Source: Brucella tritici
GTDB lineage: Bacteria > Pseudomonadota > Alphaproteobacteria > Rhizobiales > Rhizobiaceae
NCBI RefSeq assembly: GCF_008932295.1
Contig: NZ_WBWA01000023.1
Location: 1-64,000 of the forward strand
Length of the DNA stretch: 64,000 nucleotides
Direction of reading: 5' to 3'
In this document: positions 34,126-42,354 of the stretch, piece after piece
How positions within the stretch are numbered: position 1 is the stretch's first letter
How the letters are laid out: the number at the start of each line of letters is the position of its first letter
Translations under genes and position numbers: made by a program
The notes under the pieces: generated by a model
What the model saw: the letters and a program-made list of their open reading frames with translations, nothing else
What the model was told of the DNA's origin: nothing
Database searches by the model: none

Positions 34126-35295
34126 TCAAAGCACGCCCCACGCCCGAAACCGCCCCCTGCCGGTCATTTCGCGCAGGTTGAGCTCTTCGACGAGGCGAAG
34201 GGCGGCGCGGGGCGTGATGTCGAGTTCCGCGGCAATCATGCCGGCCGAAACCAGGGGCCTCGCCAGCACCAGCTCGATGAGCCCTGGCAGGTTGGACGAG
34301 GCGCGCCGGCCCGTCAGCCGCCGCTCCAGCATCTGCCGCGCCAGCAGCAGTCGGTCATGCTCCCTGAAACCGAGCTCAACGCCAGCCATCAGCCCGTCGA
34401 GACTGGCGAGAAGCCGGGTGTCGAAATTGCGATGGCGCCGCCGTTCAACGCGGATGGTTTTCAGGCCGACATTGAACGCCAGCAGATGCGCGTGGGTGGT
34501 CAGCCCTTCGCGGCGAAGCAACGAGGCTGCCAGCAGGCGGCCCAGCCACGGTGCCCGCTGCAACACCGCGAGCTCGTTCCAGGCATCAAGCACCAGGATG
34601 GCCTGCAGCACCGGCGGCAGATCGCCGACTTTTCGCAACACTGTTCGCCATTCATTGAGCCGTTCGTCTTCATCCCAGTCGGGATCGCGGATCAGCGGGT
34701 CTGTCTCCGGCTTTGACAAACGCTGCGGCTGTCTCGCTTTGGCGAGAACGTCTTCGGAGCGTGCCAGCACCGCGTCGATGGCGTCGAGATCGACACCGGG
34801 CAGGTCGAGCCCGTCATCCCCACGATTTTTCTTTCCCACCCCGCCTTGCCGATCGACCGCCGCATCTTGCACCGCGCCGTTTTCGCTTTCCGCGACGATG
34901 CCGCCATCCCCATGTGGTACAGGCCAAGCCTGCCCGCCAACCCGGAGACTACGCAAACCGTTTGGGCTCAGTGCCCAGTCCGGCGCCTGCGCTGCAATCC
35001 GTCGCCTTGTCTGCAACACGTCGCGGGCAATGGTCAGGGCGTGACTGGGCGAGCGGATATCGCGCGCCGCCTCGTGCAGGACCAGATCTTCCATCTCGAC
35101 CAGTTCGCCATCGAGCCACAACGAGGCGCAGGCATCGGCAAAATGCAACCGTTCAACCAGCCCTGTGCCGACCGGCGTGTGGGCAAGGCGCTCGTCGAGG
35201 CGTGCCAAAGCTTCGCTGGCGCGCGCCAGCGGCTGCAGCAAGATCTTCTGAGGCAAATGATCGAGATCGTAACGCATTGAAAACATGGTAAACAT
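34126..35295 (-). CDS. RHE_PE00001-family (DUF1612) DNA-binding-like protein
   Basis: 389 residues from ATG at 35295 (or MRYDLDHLP at 35277). Family signature FADACASLWLDGELVEMEDL and VLHEAARDIRSPSHALTIAR, then DWALSPNGLRSLR. C-terminal helix-turn-helix-like region (VSAGMIAAELDITPRAALRL, VEELNLREMTGRGRFRAWG). The middle (about 120-190) is acidic and variable. These proteins are typical of Hyphomicrobiales plasmids and lie near integrases; function is unproven. The palindrome 70 bases upstream may be its binding site. Confidence 0.8.
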   Translation of the reverse strand: MFTMFSMRYDLDHLPQKILLQPLARASEALARLDERLAHTPVGTGLVERLHFADACASLWLDGELVEMEDLVLHEAARDIRSPSHALTIARDVLQTRRRIAAQAPDWALSPNGLRSLRVGGQAWPVPHGDGGIVAESENGAVQDAAVDRQGGVGKKNRGDDGLDLPGVDLDAIDAVLARSEDVLAKARQPQRLSKPETDPLIRDPDWDEDERLNEWRTVLRKVGDLPPVLQAILVLDAWNELAVLQRAPWLGRLLAASLLRREGLTTHAHLLAFNVGLKTIRVERRRHRNFDTRLLASLDGLMAGVELGFREHDRLLLARQMLERRLTGRRASSNLPGLIELVLARPLVSAGMIAAELDITPRAALRLVEELNLREMTGRGRFRAWGVL

Positions 35296-35364
35296 ATTCC
35301 CAAACGGACACCAGAGAATACTTAATGTCCGGCACTGATGATGCTGTTAGGTTAGGCTTCTAAC

Positions 35365-35389
35365 ATCCGATAAGTACAGGTTATCGGAT
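35365..35389. promoter_or_regulatory. perfect inverted repeat between divergent genes
   Basis: ATCCGATAA at 35365-35373 and TTATCGGAT at 35381-35389 around 7 bases. Just before it TGTTAG and CTAACA (35345-35365) form a second small inverted repeat. They lie between the RHE_PE00001 gene and the toxin-antitoxin operon and could be an operator for either. Confidence 0.5.
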
Positions 35390-35464
35390 ATTATATGTAC
35401 GAGGCACTTGTACGTTCTTTAAAACAATGGTATCAATGGCGTACGACCAATTTCGGAGGTCCCG

Positions 35465-35758
35465 ATGCCCCAGACAAGCTACAAGATCAGCGAAGCCCGC
35501 AAGAATTTCGCCGAAGTCCTCGATCGCGCCAACCAGGGCGAAGAGATCGTCATCATGCGTGGCAACGAAGTTTACGCCCGCATCGGTCCAGCAGCGGACG
35601 GTGGCAAGCGCCCTTTTGGCCTGTTGCGCCATCGTGGCCTGCCCGACAACCTGTTCGATACAGTTGATGCAGAGCAGGCGGCGATCGATGCCGGAGACTG
35701 GAATGATGATACCGGCGTCTGGCAAGGCAAATCCAACAATAGCGAAAACACGCAATGA
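35465..35758 (+). CDS. Phd/YefM-type antitoxin
   Basis: 97 residues with GGAGG 6 bases before ATG. Phd/YefM fold: SYKISEARKNFAEVLDRANQ, GEEIVIMRGNEVYARIGP. The C-terminal 40 residues are acidic and likely disordered, the toxin-binding part. Stop overlaps the toxin start (ATGA), the usual antitoxin-first layout; it should also repress the operon. Confidence 0.9.
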   Translation: MPQTSYKISEARKNFAEVLDRANQGEEIVIMRGNEVYARIGPAADGGKRPFGLLRHRGLPDNLFDTVDAEQAAIDAGDWNDDTGVWQGKSNNSENTQ

Positions 35759-36132
35759 AAATCCTGCTCGACAGCCACGCCGTCTACTGGTGGACAATCG
35801 GTAGTGATCGCCTGTCCACGAAGGCACGATCGCTGATCGAGGACAAGGCAAATGCTATCCTCGTCAGTGCGGTCACGTTCTATGAGCTGGACAACAAGAT
35901 GCGCCTGAACAAGCTTGATCTCAAGCCCCAGGAACTGCGGGCAGCCGTCACGGAAAGCGGCCTGCAAACACTAGCCATCACCGATCTGCATGCCGAACTT
36001 GCAGCAAATTTTGATTGGGAGCATCGCGATCCGTGGGACCGGATTCTTGCCGCTCAGGCGCGGCTTGAGCACTGCACTTTCATCTCGACGGATCTGGCGT
36101 TCGACGCGATTCTGCATGAGCGCGTCTGGTAA
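35755..36132 (+). CDS. PIN-domain toxin (VapC-like RNase)
   Basis: 125 residues. PIN acids visible at Asp6 (LLDSHAVYWW), Glu in FYELDNK, Asp in HRDPWDRILAAQA and Asp in ISTDLAFD. Such toxins cleave tRNA or other RNA when the antitoxin is degraded. Length and order match Phd-PIN pairs. Probably helps keep the plasmid in the population. Confidence 0.9.
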   Translation: MKILLDSHAVYWWTIGSDRLSTKARSLIEDKANAILVSAVTFYELDNKMRLNKLDLKPQELRAAVTESGLQTLAITDLHAELAANFDWEHRDPWDRILAAQARLEHCTFISTDLAFDAILHERVW

Positions 36133-36137
36133 GGGCA

Positions 36138-36392
36138 GTGGCGGTGAAGGTATTCGTGGACATTGCCGAGGCAGCGGAGCGATTTGACGAACTGATTGAC
36201 TTCGTTTTGCGCGATGACGAGGTTGTCATCTGTCAAGCTGGCGATCCTATTGCCGCGATCGTACCAATTTCGCAGAACGGCCAGGGCACATGGGATGAAG
36301 TCTGGGCGCTGGCGCTTAAGGGAAGGCCTGCAAACACGCACCAGACTTCGAACCACGATGAAGTATATGACGAGAACGGACTACCGAAATGA
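36138..36392 (+). CDS. second Phd-like antitoxin without its own toxin
   Basis: 84 residues from GTG at 36138, 5 bases after the PIN toxin stop. Phd-like segment VFVDIAEAAERFDELIDFVL, RDDEVVICQAGDPIAAIVPI, then a short acidic tail. There is no toxin after it; instead its stop overlaps the start of the tyrosine recombinase by 4 bases. It may regulate the recombinase or be the remains of a second pair. Confidence 0.75.
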   Translation: MAVKVFVDIAEAAERFDELIDFVLRDDEVVICQAGDPIAAIVPISQNGQGTWDEVWALALKGRPANTHQTSNHDEVYDENGLPK

Positions 36393-37531
36393 GCAGCTCG
36401 TCGTCAGGTTCGATTGAAAAACGCACTGAGACTTTAGATACGATAGCGGCTGTTCTGCCGATGAACCGCCGCGACAGGCTCGCCGGGCTATTGACCGATC
36501 AGGATATCGAAACCCTGCGCCACCTGGTTAATGAAGGCATGGGCGAAAACACCCTGCGCGCGCTGACTTCGGATCTGGCCTATCTCGAAGCCTGGTCGAT
36601 GGCTGCAACCGGCAGCCCCCTGCCCTTCCCCGCGCCCGAAGCCCTGTTGCTGAAATTCGTTGCCCATCATCTCTGGCGGCCGCAGCAGCGCGAGATCGAA
36701 CCCGATCACGGCATGCCGGCCGACGTGGAAGAGGAATTGCGCCAACAAGGCTTTCTGCGCGTGTCGGGGCCACATGCACCGGCTACCGTCCGCCGCCGCC
36801 TGGCCAATTGGTCGACGTTGACCCGCTGGCGCGGGCTGGAAGGCGCGTTCTCGTCCCCGGCCGTTAAATCAGCCATCCGCCTTGCCGTCCGCGCCCTGAA
36901 CCGGCCCAGAGCCCGCAAGAGTGCCAATGCGATTACCGGCGATATTCTGGGCAAGCTGCTCGCGACCTGTTCAGGTGAGGAACTGACCGCTATACGCGAC
37001 CGGGCCATCCTGATGGTGGCCTTTGCCGCTGGTGGGCGTCGGCGCAGCGAAGTTGCCAGCTTGCGAACGGAACAGCTTGTCAAACAGGTCCCTGTCACCG
37101 ATGAGAACGGCTCCCCCCTCCCCTCGCTCGGCATCCATCTCGGTCGCACCAAAACCAGTGGTACCGATCAGGACGAATTTGTCTATCTCACCGGCCGCCC
37201 CGTCGAAGCCCTCACCCTCTGGCTGGAAGCAGCCAGGATTGACAAGGGCAGTGTGTTTCGAAAAGTCGATCGATGGGGCAACGTTTCCGCGCGGGCGCTC
37301 GAACCGAGCGCTATCAACCGGATCGTCAAACGGCGCGCGCTAATGGCCGGGTTGGAACCGGGGGAGTTTTCAGCGCACGGTCTGCGCTCCGGCTATCTCA
37401 CCGAAGCGGCCAATCGCGGTATTGCGCTCCCTGAAGCCATGGAACAATCGCGTCATCGCTCCGTGCAGCAAGCCTCCGACTATTACAACAACGCCAAACG
37501 GCGCAGCGGGCGAGCGTCAAGACTGCTATAG
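36389..37531 (+). CDS. tyrosine recombinase (plasmid integrase)
   Basis: 380 residues. N-terminal SAM-like core-binding domain (about 30-150, HLVNEGMGENTLRALTSDLAYL), catalytic domain about 170-380 with Arg in GGRRRSEVASL, Lys in GRTKTSG, HGLR box (FSAHGLRSGYLTEAANRG) and the nucleophile Tyr in HRSVQQASDYY. This subfamily is common on Hyphomicrobiales plasmids. Its catalytic half is duplicated at 46558-47333. It is the last gene of the toxin-antitoxin run, by a 4-base overlap. Confidence 0.92.
   Translation: MSSSSSGSIEKRTETLDTIAAVLPMNRRDRLAGLLTDQDIETLRHLVNEGMGENTLRALTSDLAYLEAWSMAATGSPLPFPAPEALLLKFVAHHLWRPQQREIEPDHGMPADVEEELRQQGFLRVSGPHAPATVRRRLANWSTLTRWRGLEGAFSSPAVKSAIRLAVRALNRPRARKSANAITGDILGKLLATCSGEELTAIRDRAILMVAFAAGGRRRSEVASLRTEQLVKQVPVTDENGSPLPSLGIHLGRTKTSGTDQDEFVYLTGRPVEALTLWLEAARIDKGSVFRKVDRWGNVSARALEPSAINRIVKRRALMAGLEPGEFSAHGLRSGYLTEAANRGIALPEAMEQSRHRSVQQASDYYNNAKRRSGRASRLL
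36756..37531 (+). repeat. direct repeat A (recombinase catalytic domain)
   Basis: 776 bases that recur, in the same orientation and with the same length, at 46558-47333. Most differences are single bases, many silent. The two copies bound a 9-kb segment and could recombine to delete it. Confidence 0.75.
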
Positions 37532-37660
37532 ATACTAAGCGCACAGAGGGAACTCTTCCGCAGCAGTATGCGTGAGCTGGACCACGTTCACTTTTTAAGT
37601 TCCCATGCAGCTTTTTAACAGCGGTCCTCTATCACGACGACCGCATGAGAACATACCTGA

Positions 37661-38452
37661 TCAGTTACGCTGACTTGAAAATAACAGCGTGGGGTTTAGT
37701 TCTTCAGTGCCGATATATGGATTGGCATGGATCGCAAGAATCCACAGGCTGATCGAAGCCGTTGCCGAATAAAGTAGCAAGGCATGCCTCCCAGCCCGCA
37801 CCCGATCCGCATGGGTCGAGGCAATAGTGGCGATAGTCAGGAATGTCAGCGCCAGTACAAGATACCATTTATATTGGTCGATGGACGTATTAGCGATAGC
37901 GATGCGATCATTGCGCGCATTCTGAAGCTCGTTAAAATCATGAATGAGCTGGGATACGATCGGAGAGGGCGTGCCGTCGCTGGCCACCGTCTGGACAACG
38001 GAACGAATGGCAAGAAGCGACTTCTCCACCTTGGGCGAAGGCACGATATTGTCGTCGGCTCCCCATTCATCTGACACCACCAGATTCCGATAGGTTTCCA
38101 CTGCGTTCTTAAGTCTCTCATTGTTCAGGACCGTGGGATGAGCAGTCCCCAACATTCGAAATATCGCAGACCGTTCGTTGCTGGTCGCGAGATCCGCTCG
38201 AGAATTGAGTGTCCATGCATCTGCCGCGACGAAGCCGAGAGACAAAGCCCATGCGGTGGATATCGTGCCGACAAAGGCACCAATGGGCACCGAAGTCGGA
38301 TCTTTCAACGCCCGCAGGCCCCGCAGCTTCAGAAGGAGCCAGCCGCAGGCATATAAAAGCGCCCCGAAAAGGCAAAATGCCAAGAATGATACGTAAATCG
38401 ACATCCCCAGTAATGTTGCCATGAACGCCCCCCAAAAAATACGTTGGCGCAA
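37661..38452 (-). CDS. DUF4239-like membrane protein
   Basis: 263 residues, or 253 from MATLLGMSIYVS at 38422. Two N-terminal helices (about 15-75) and two C-terminal ones (about 190-245) frame a soluble part of about 110 residues with the typical AIFRMLGTAHP and VETYRNLVV elements. DUF4239 proteins are bestrophin-like in layout but of unknown function. It is divergent from the MFS gene. Confidence 0.7.
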   Translation of the reverse strand: MRQRIFWGAFMATLLGMSIYVSFLAFCLFGALLYACGWLLLKLRGLRALKDPTSVPIGAFVGTISTAWALSLGFVAADAWTLNSRADLATSNERSAIFRMLGTAHPTVLNNERLKNAVETYRNLVVSDEWGADDNIVPSPKVEKSLLAIRSVVQTVASDGTPSPIVSQLIHDFNELQNARNDRIAIANTSIDQYKWYLVLALTFLTIATIASTHADRVRAGRHALLLYSATASISLWILAIHANPYIGTEELNPTLLFSSQRN

Positions 38453-38734
38453 CTCATTATATAAAGGGCGTAAATAAACCGTGTTCTCTAGAAGGGAATT
38501 GGATATAGGTCCTCTGGTTTATCGCGGCGTTCATTCGAAGTTACACAGAGTGTGACGACCGATCTGAATGAAATAGATCAATGTTTTAAAATCTCTTTTC
38601 AGCACAAGTCTTCTCCGAAAACCGTTTTACCCTTTTCGGGGAGGCCTCTATGTAGAATTCTTGCAATTTCGGCTTTACTAATTGATTACGAAGAGCGGTG
38701 TATTGGACAATGGGGTATCATCGATTCTATTCTT

Positions 38735-39955
38735 TTGGGTTGGGGCAAAGAATTGAGACTGGAAGCAGAAGTCGACAGCGTTGAAACACAACGCTCAAGT
38801 GAAAAAAGTTCGCTCCTTTCCCTTGCCATCATAATTGCGACAGCGTCAATTTTCGGGCTCACTTACAGCCTGACGGCTCCGCTGGTGGCGCATATGCTTA
38901 TCAAAAGCGGACTGACGGAAACGCTTGTCGGTGCCAATGCCGCCATGCATGCGCTCGGCGTCCTGTGCATAGCCCCCTTCCTTTCGGGACTGGCTATCCG
39001 CTACAAGCCCAAATATCTCATCATGGCCGCGCTACTTTCATCAGCGTTGCTTCTGATCCTGTTTCCAATGGTGCCTAGTTTCTGGTTCTGGTTTCCGTTG
39101 CGTTTCCTGCTGGGAATTTCTGCCGAAATTCTGTTCGTATTGACGGAAACCTGGGCCAGCGAGCTGAGCGACAATAAAAATCGCGGACGCATCATGGCGA
39201 CCTATACGGCGTCGCTCTCGCTGGGTTTTGCCGGCGGCCCGCTGATCCTGTCGTTTACGGGGTTTGAAGGGCTGGTGCCATTTGCAATCGGGGCGGTCGT
39301 CGCCCTCCTCGCCTTTGTCATCATGAGTCTGCCGGGACTTCGACAGATTGAAATGGCCCAACAAAAACACTCAAATTTCTTGCGTATGATGCGACTGTCG
39401 CCCATTGCCATGGGAACAACGGCAATCAATTCGGCAGTTGAAACAGCCGGACTGTCTTTCCTTGCCATTTATGCCATGCGGCTCGGCTGGAACGAAACCG
39501 AAGGTGCACAACTGATCACGGTTCTCATGGTCGGTGCCATTGCGCTGCAGCTTCCCATCGGCTGGCTATCAGACAAGATGAACCGGGTTACACTGATGAT
39601 CGCCCTAACGGCGGTTTCCGCAATAACGGCATTTCTCTGGCCCCTGCTTCTATCGGTGAGCTGGCTGGCCTACCCGGCATTGTTCATCTGGGGCGGAATT
39701 TTCGTTGGCATTTATACGACAATGCTCGCGATAATCGGCTCGCAGTTCCGTGGGGCGGACCTTATCAGCGTCTATGCGGCGATGGGGCTGTTCTGGGGCG
39801 GTGGCGCATTGGTGGGACCGATGCTGGCAGGCGGTTTTCTGGACGTGATGCAGCACGGCCTACCGACCTTTGTGGGAATGGTCTGCGTCGTTTTCATGGT
39901 GTTCGCCCTGATCGTAAAGCGCACGCTTAAACCCAGTGGAGACCCCCAGGCATGA
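38735..39955 (+). CDS. MFS transporter (YcaD-like)
   Basis: About 406 residues if started at TTG 38735; the frame is open back to 38552 but the first 60 residues there do not look like protein. Twelve helices from SLLSLAIIIATASIFGLTYS to GMVCVVFMVFALIVKRTL. WLSDKMNRVTLM is the MFS loop motif after helix 8. YcaD-type MFS proteins have no proven substrate. Overlaps the next gene by 4 bases, so the two are co-translated. Confidence 0.82.
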   Translation: MGWGKELRLEAEVDSVETQRSSEKSSLLSLAIIIATASIFGLTYSLTAPLVAHMLIKSGLTETLVGANAAMHALGVLCIAPFLSGLAIRYKPKYLIMAALLSSALLLILFPMVPSFWFWFPLRFLLGISAEILFVLTETWASELSDNKNRGRIMATYTASLSLGFAGGPLILSFTGFEGLVPFAIGAVVALLAFVIMSLPGLRQIEMAQQKHSNFLRMMRLSPIAMGTTAINSAVETAGLSFLAIYAMRLGWNETEGAQLITVLMVGAIALQLPIGWLSDKMNRVTLMIALTAVSAITAFLWPLLLSVSWLAYPALFIWGGIFVGIYTTMLAIIGSQFRGADLISVYAAMGLFWGGGALVGPMLAGGFLDVMQHGLPTFVGMVCVVFMVFALIVKRTLKPSGDPQA

Positions 39956-41259
39956 TACGCATCGTTCTTATTCTCCTTGGTCGCGAAATTATCCAGCGGC
40001 ACTGGAAAATACTGCTCATTACCGGCGGCGTCTGGCTTCTCCTCGGCACATTCATCGCTATAGATGCGCTGGACGGAAAGACGATCATTCCGTCGCGCTT
40101 TTTTGGCTATTTCCTGCTGCCGGAGGCGGCTGTCGGCCTCCTGGCTGCCGCGTTCAGTCAGGGAACGGCGAGACGAATGCGTGTCGTGCAGGGTATCGCG
40201 TTGTTCGCGGTCGCCTTGCTGATCCTCAGCGCCACCCCCGCCAGCCACTTCACGCTTGCGATGGTGCTGGGGTTCTGCTTCCTTGTGGATGGCAGTGTGC
40301 GCATTGGCAGTGCATGGGTTGTCCGCTATCCCCGCTGGCGGCTGGGGTTGATGGGCGGCATTGCGGAAGTTTGCATCGCCATTGCAACGCTTCAGCCATG
40401 GCCAACATGGTACGCCGGAACAGTTGCCTTCAATGTCGGCGCCGTCATGATCCTTACCAGCCTTGGCATATTGAACATTGCGACACGGGTGCGACGGCTG
40501 GAAGAAGGCGCATCGATCAGCAGTATCTTCAACAGAAATCCTTTATGGAACAAGCCGGATTCCAGCTCCCTCGCCCATTCTGCCAATCGCAGCGAGCTGA
40601 TCGTCCATGTCTGGACTCCCACAGGTCAGGTCATGACCCCGCTTCATCAAAGGGCCATCAATCGATATATCGCAGCCGTCGATACAAACGGCGTCATTTC
40701 CACAGGCCATGCGGCTCTGGAAATGGCCCCACACGTCTATATCAGCCATTATCCGGCAGTCGAGATCGACCGATCGCCGGACGAATTCACCCGGACATTA
40801 CGCGCCACCGCAGACAACAATGTGCCCGGACGTTTCCTGCCAAGCTATCAGGAAGAATCCGCCGAATGGTGCCAATCGACGGTGCAGGTGGTGATCAAGA
40901 ATATCGACGCATCGCGATTGAATGCATTCTGGCAACATTACAGCGCAGACAACACCTATAATCTCACAAACCGCAATTGCTCAAGTGCAGTCGCTGATGC
41001 TCTGGATGCAGCGCTGGAAGGTGTTTATCGTGACCACAACTGGCCAATAATGACAGCGTTGCGCGCGATCATTTATCCTGAGCTATGGGCAGCGGCACTG
41101 ATGCGCAAACGCGCAGAATCCATGGCGTGGACGCCCGGTCTGGTGCTGGATTATGCGCGCGCATTGTCGGCTCTGGTCGATCCGCCAAAATCGTTCTTGA
41201 CGTTTCCCAAACTTCGCCTGCTAAAAAAATACGCAAACACGAAGCAAGACATAAGCTAG
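39952..41259 (+). CDS. HdeD-like membrane domain fused to a papain-like (NC-motif) domain
   Basis: 435 residues. Residues about 1-185 contain six helices of the HdeD/DUF308 type. From about 205 the protein is soluble: ELIVHVWTPTGQVMTPL, STGHAALEMAPHVYISHYP (candidate His) and LTNRNCSSAVADALDAALEG (candidate nucleophile Cys), the order reversed relative to NlpC but like DUF4105/Lnb-type proteins. This suggests a membrane-anchored hydrolase acting in the periplasm. HdeD-protease fusions are known as hypothetical proteins only. Convergent with the next gene, which has a similar C-terminal motif. Confidence 0.65.
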   Translation: MIRIVLILLGREIIQRHWKILLITGGVWLLLGTFIAIDALDGKTIIPSRFFGYFLLPEAAVGLLAAAFSQGTARRMRVVQGIALFAVALLILSATPASHFTLAMVLGFCFLVDGSVRIGSAWVVRYPRWRLGLMGGIAEVCIAIATLQPWPTWYAGTVAFNVGAVMILTSLGILNIATRVRRLEEGASISSIFNRNPLWNKPDSSSLAHSANRSELIVHVWTPTGQVMTPLHQRAINRYIAAVDTNGVISTGHAALEMAPHVYISHYPAVEIDRSPDEFTRTLRATADNNVPGRFLPSYQEESAEWCQSTVQVVIKNIDASRLNAFWQHYSADNTYNLTNRNCSSAVADALDAALEGVYRDHNWPIMTALRAIIYPELWAAALMRKRAESMAWTPGLVLDYARALSALVDPPKSFLTFPKLRLLKKYANTKQDIS

Positions 41260-41286
41260 CGCACGTCTCGCATATATCCGGCCTGG

Positions 41287-42285
41287 CTAAGTACCGGCAG
41301 GCTGCCGGATGACCGTAGAAAACTGTTCGCGCTCCATCGAGCGAACCGGCGTCAGCAAGGCGCGCTGCTGGATTTCACTGAACGGCAGGTCGCTGTTCAT
41401 GAGCAGCTCATTGTCATAGAGAAACTCCGGCAGATAGCCGGAGAGCAAAATCCTGTAATCAAATGGAAAACCTGGCTCCAGCAGGCGAACAAGGTCGAAA
41501 ACGACCGTCGTGCAATTGGACGTAAGTGTATTGTAGAAGGCCGGGTTTCTGGCAAGATCGTTGGCCTTTTCGATATATTTGAGCAACATCGCCTGCATAA
41601 GCTCTTGATCAACATCGACCGGATATCGATAGACGCGCTCGTCGCGGGCATTGGTTCTCAAATAAACAATGTCCCGTTCTTCCGCCGCTATCATCGCCAA
41701 TTCGAAACTTCTGAAAAAGCCACCCAGCGAAGAAAATTCCTGACCTTTTTTCTTGCGTATTTCGGCTGAGAACACCAGATGGCGACCATCTGCAAAGCCG
41801 AATGAAATCAATGTATGTGCAATGGCCGGATGCGTCCAGTAAGACAAGATGACATCCACCGAATTGAGTTCGTTCAACCTGTACGTCCCGGATTTCCACC
41901 TCGGCACAAATATCCGGCTGTCATTCCATGTGAAGTCACGAATGTTGTGAAATGTCACCTCGTCGCCCTGAACATCCGCTGTCACCGTGTGCTGGACATC
42001 TGCCGCCCAATTCCGCGTGAGCGAGGGCTTCATCGAAAACCAGGAGACCAGAAAGAGGGAACCGAGGCAGATGAATGCGACGTTACTGAAGCTTATCAAC
42101 TGGCTGCTCGAACGCGGTGAAAACAGGACCGAGATATAAACTGCAAGAACAAGCGCGGTCAGGGCCATGACACAGATTTTGATCGTCTGCCCCACCTGCA
42201 AATGAAACCAGAGCGCCATTGCCGCCCATAACACAATCATCGAGCATAGCGATGCCCAGGCAAACATAAAAAGCAGTTTGATCAT
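41287..42285 (-). CDS. Lnb-like DUF4105 membrane protein
   Basis: 332 residues. Three N-terminal helices (about 1-95), then a periplasmic domain: SVDVILSYWTHPAIAHTLIS, RHLVFSAEIRKKKGQ, and TLTSNCTTVVFDLVRLLEPG with the candidate Cys. DUF4105 includes the N-terminal part of Lnb lacto-N-biosidase and related papain-like proteins; the substrate is not known. It and the HdeD fusion meet tail to tail 28 bases apart. Confidence 0.75.
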   Translation of the reverse strand: MIKLLFMFAWASLCSMIVLWAAMALWFHLQVGQTIKICVMALTALVLAVYISVLFSPRSSSQLISFSNVAFICLGSLFLVSWFSMKPSLTRNWAADVQHTVTADVQGDEVTFHNIRDFTWNDSRIFVPRWKSGTYRLNELNSVDVILSYWTHPAIAHTLISFGFADGRHLVFSAEIRKKKGQEFSSLGGFFRSFELAMIAAEERDIVYLRTNARDERVYRYPVDVDQELMQAMLLKYIEKANDLARNPAFYNTLTSNCTTVVFDLVRLLEPGFPFDYRILLSGYLPEFLYDNELLMNSDLPFSEIQQRALLTPVRSMEREQFSTVIRQPAGT

Positions 42286-42354
42286 GGTATATTCTGTGGC
42301 CTCGGATCGGCAGTCATAAATGGTAATATTGCGAGAACCGGGTTGGTGCTGGCG

